From NCBI GenBank assembly GCA_002366595.1, contig DFBK01000061.1, forward strand, positions 1 to 5,217: DNA of 5,217 nt, read 5' to 3'. Below the pieces are notes generated by a model. It was not told the DNA's origin. It was given only the letters and a program-made list of their open reading frames with translations, and made no database searches. Position numbers and translations under genes: made by a program. Source of the stretch: Anaerolineales bacterium UBA3082. Lineage in GTDB: Bacteria > Chloroflexota > Anaerolineae > UBA7937. Below, one piece after another: positions 5,023 through 5,217 of this stretch; positions within the stretch are counted from its first letter, which is position 1, and each line of letters opens with the position of its first letter.

Positions 5023-5217
5023 ATGACCCTCAAGGACCACACAAAGAGTTTAGCACGGAAGCTTCTAGAGGCCAAGAGCCGAGGGGAACGATTGCGAGTT
5101 CTGGAAGAGGAAGAGCGCCGGGTTCTAAAGGAGATGAAGAGGGAAGCCATCGATGAGGCTCTGGAGTTGACGGTAGAGAGGGTACTAGGCCCCCGATGGC
5201 AAAGGAGAGAAAAAGAG
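5023..5217 (+). CDS. Small charged coiled-coil-like protein of unknown function, 3' end outside the window
   Basis: The reading frame opens at ATG 5023, 8 nt after a strong AGGAGGT (5008-5014), and stays open for 65 codons to the window end. The protein begins MTLKDHTKSLARKLLEAKS and is dominated by Glu, Lys, Arg and Leu with no Cys. Hydrophobic residues recur at helix spacing (L10, L14, L15, L24, V26, L27, V34, L35), which predicts one long amphipathic helix or coiled coil. No signal peptide or membrane segment is visible. I do not recognise the family. Small helical stalk subunits that open V/A-type ATPase operons look similar, but that is only a guess. Other overlapping frames here read as low-quality peptide. 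The upstream hairpin covering its ribosome-binding site suggests regulated translation. Confidence 0.7.
   Translation, partial: MTLKDHTKSLARKLLEAKSRGERLRVLEEEERRVLKEMKREAIDEALELTVERVLGPRWQRREKE

Noticed and set aside
4968..5156. 62-residue open frame overlapping the leader hairpin and the coiled-coil gene
   Set aside because: Its start has no ribosome-binding site, its composition is not protein-like, and it overlaps a better-supported frame that begins after a strong Shine-Dalgarno.
1..5217. CRISPR array, tRNA, rRNA, insertion sequence or attachment sites
   Set aside because: No regularly spaced repeats, cloverleaf, rRNA-like stretches, transposase motifs or flanking target duplications were seen.

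Overview
The window reads as a compact bacterial chromosome segment of moderately high G+C (mid-50s percent by eye). It holds five complete genes, the 3' end of a sixth and the 5' end of a seventh. There is no sign of mobile DNA, CRISPR or RNA genes. The gene mix suggests a Chloroflexota (Anaerolineae-like) genome, perhaps thermophilic: a housekeeping sigma factor, a TIGR01906/DUF1461 membrane protein, a membrane-fused spermidine-synthase-like protein, and a short membrane-anchored Amidase_3 enzyme with a proline-rich linker. This placement comes from remembered family resemblance, not from a marker gene, and is only moderately secure.

Layout. Bases 2-664 (+) are the C-terminal two thirds of a primary-type sigma-70 factor. 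After 36 nt comes a cold-shock protein (701-943), then a clear intrinsic terminator (965-999). The promoter of the next gene starts inside the terminator's T-rich tail. That gene is a membrane-anchored N-acetylmuramoyl-L-alanine amidase (1036-1734), and its promoter lies so close to the ATG that the mRNA should be leaderless or nearly so. A hairpin-rich 167-nt convergent gap follows. On the minus strand is a two-gene operon read from 4159 to 1902: a fused membrane/spermidine-synthase-like protein, then a four-helix membrane protein of the Lit (lipoprotein intramolecular transacylase) family, joined by a 4-nt GTGA overlap. A 144-bp divergent region carries a good promoter on each strand. The plus-strand one drives a family I inorganic pyrophosphatase (4304-4852). 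After a 170-nt gap, a small charged coiled-coil-like protein starts at 5023 and runs off the window.

How the genes relate. The sigma/cold-shock pair looks like one housekeeping transcription unit. The amidase and the two-gene minus-strand operon all concern the envelope, but they converge and need not be co-regulated. The pyrophosphatase is a housekeeping enzyme with a near-consensus promoter.

The most interesting unexplained signal is a 70-nt imperfect inverted repeat (4951-5020) in the leader of the last gene. It folds into a four-segment hairpin that pairs nearly the whole Shine-Dalgarno sequence of that gene. It looks like a translational control element of a type I do not recognise.
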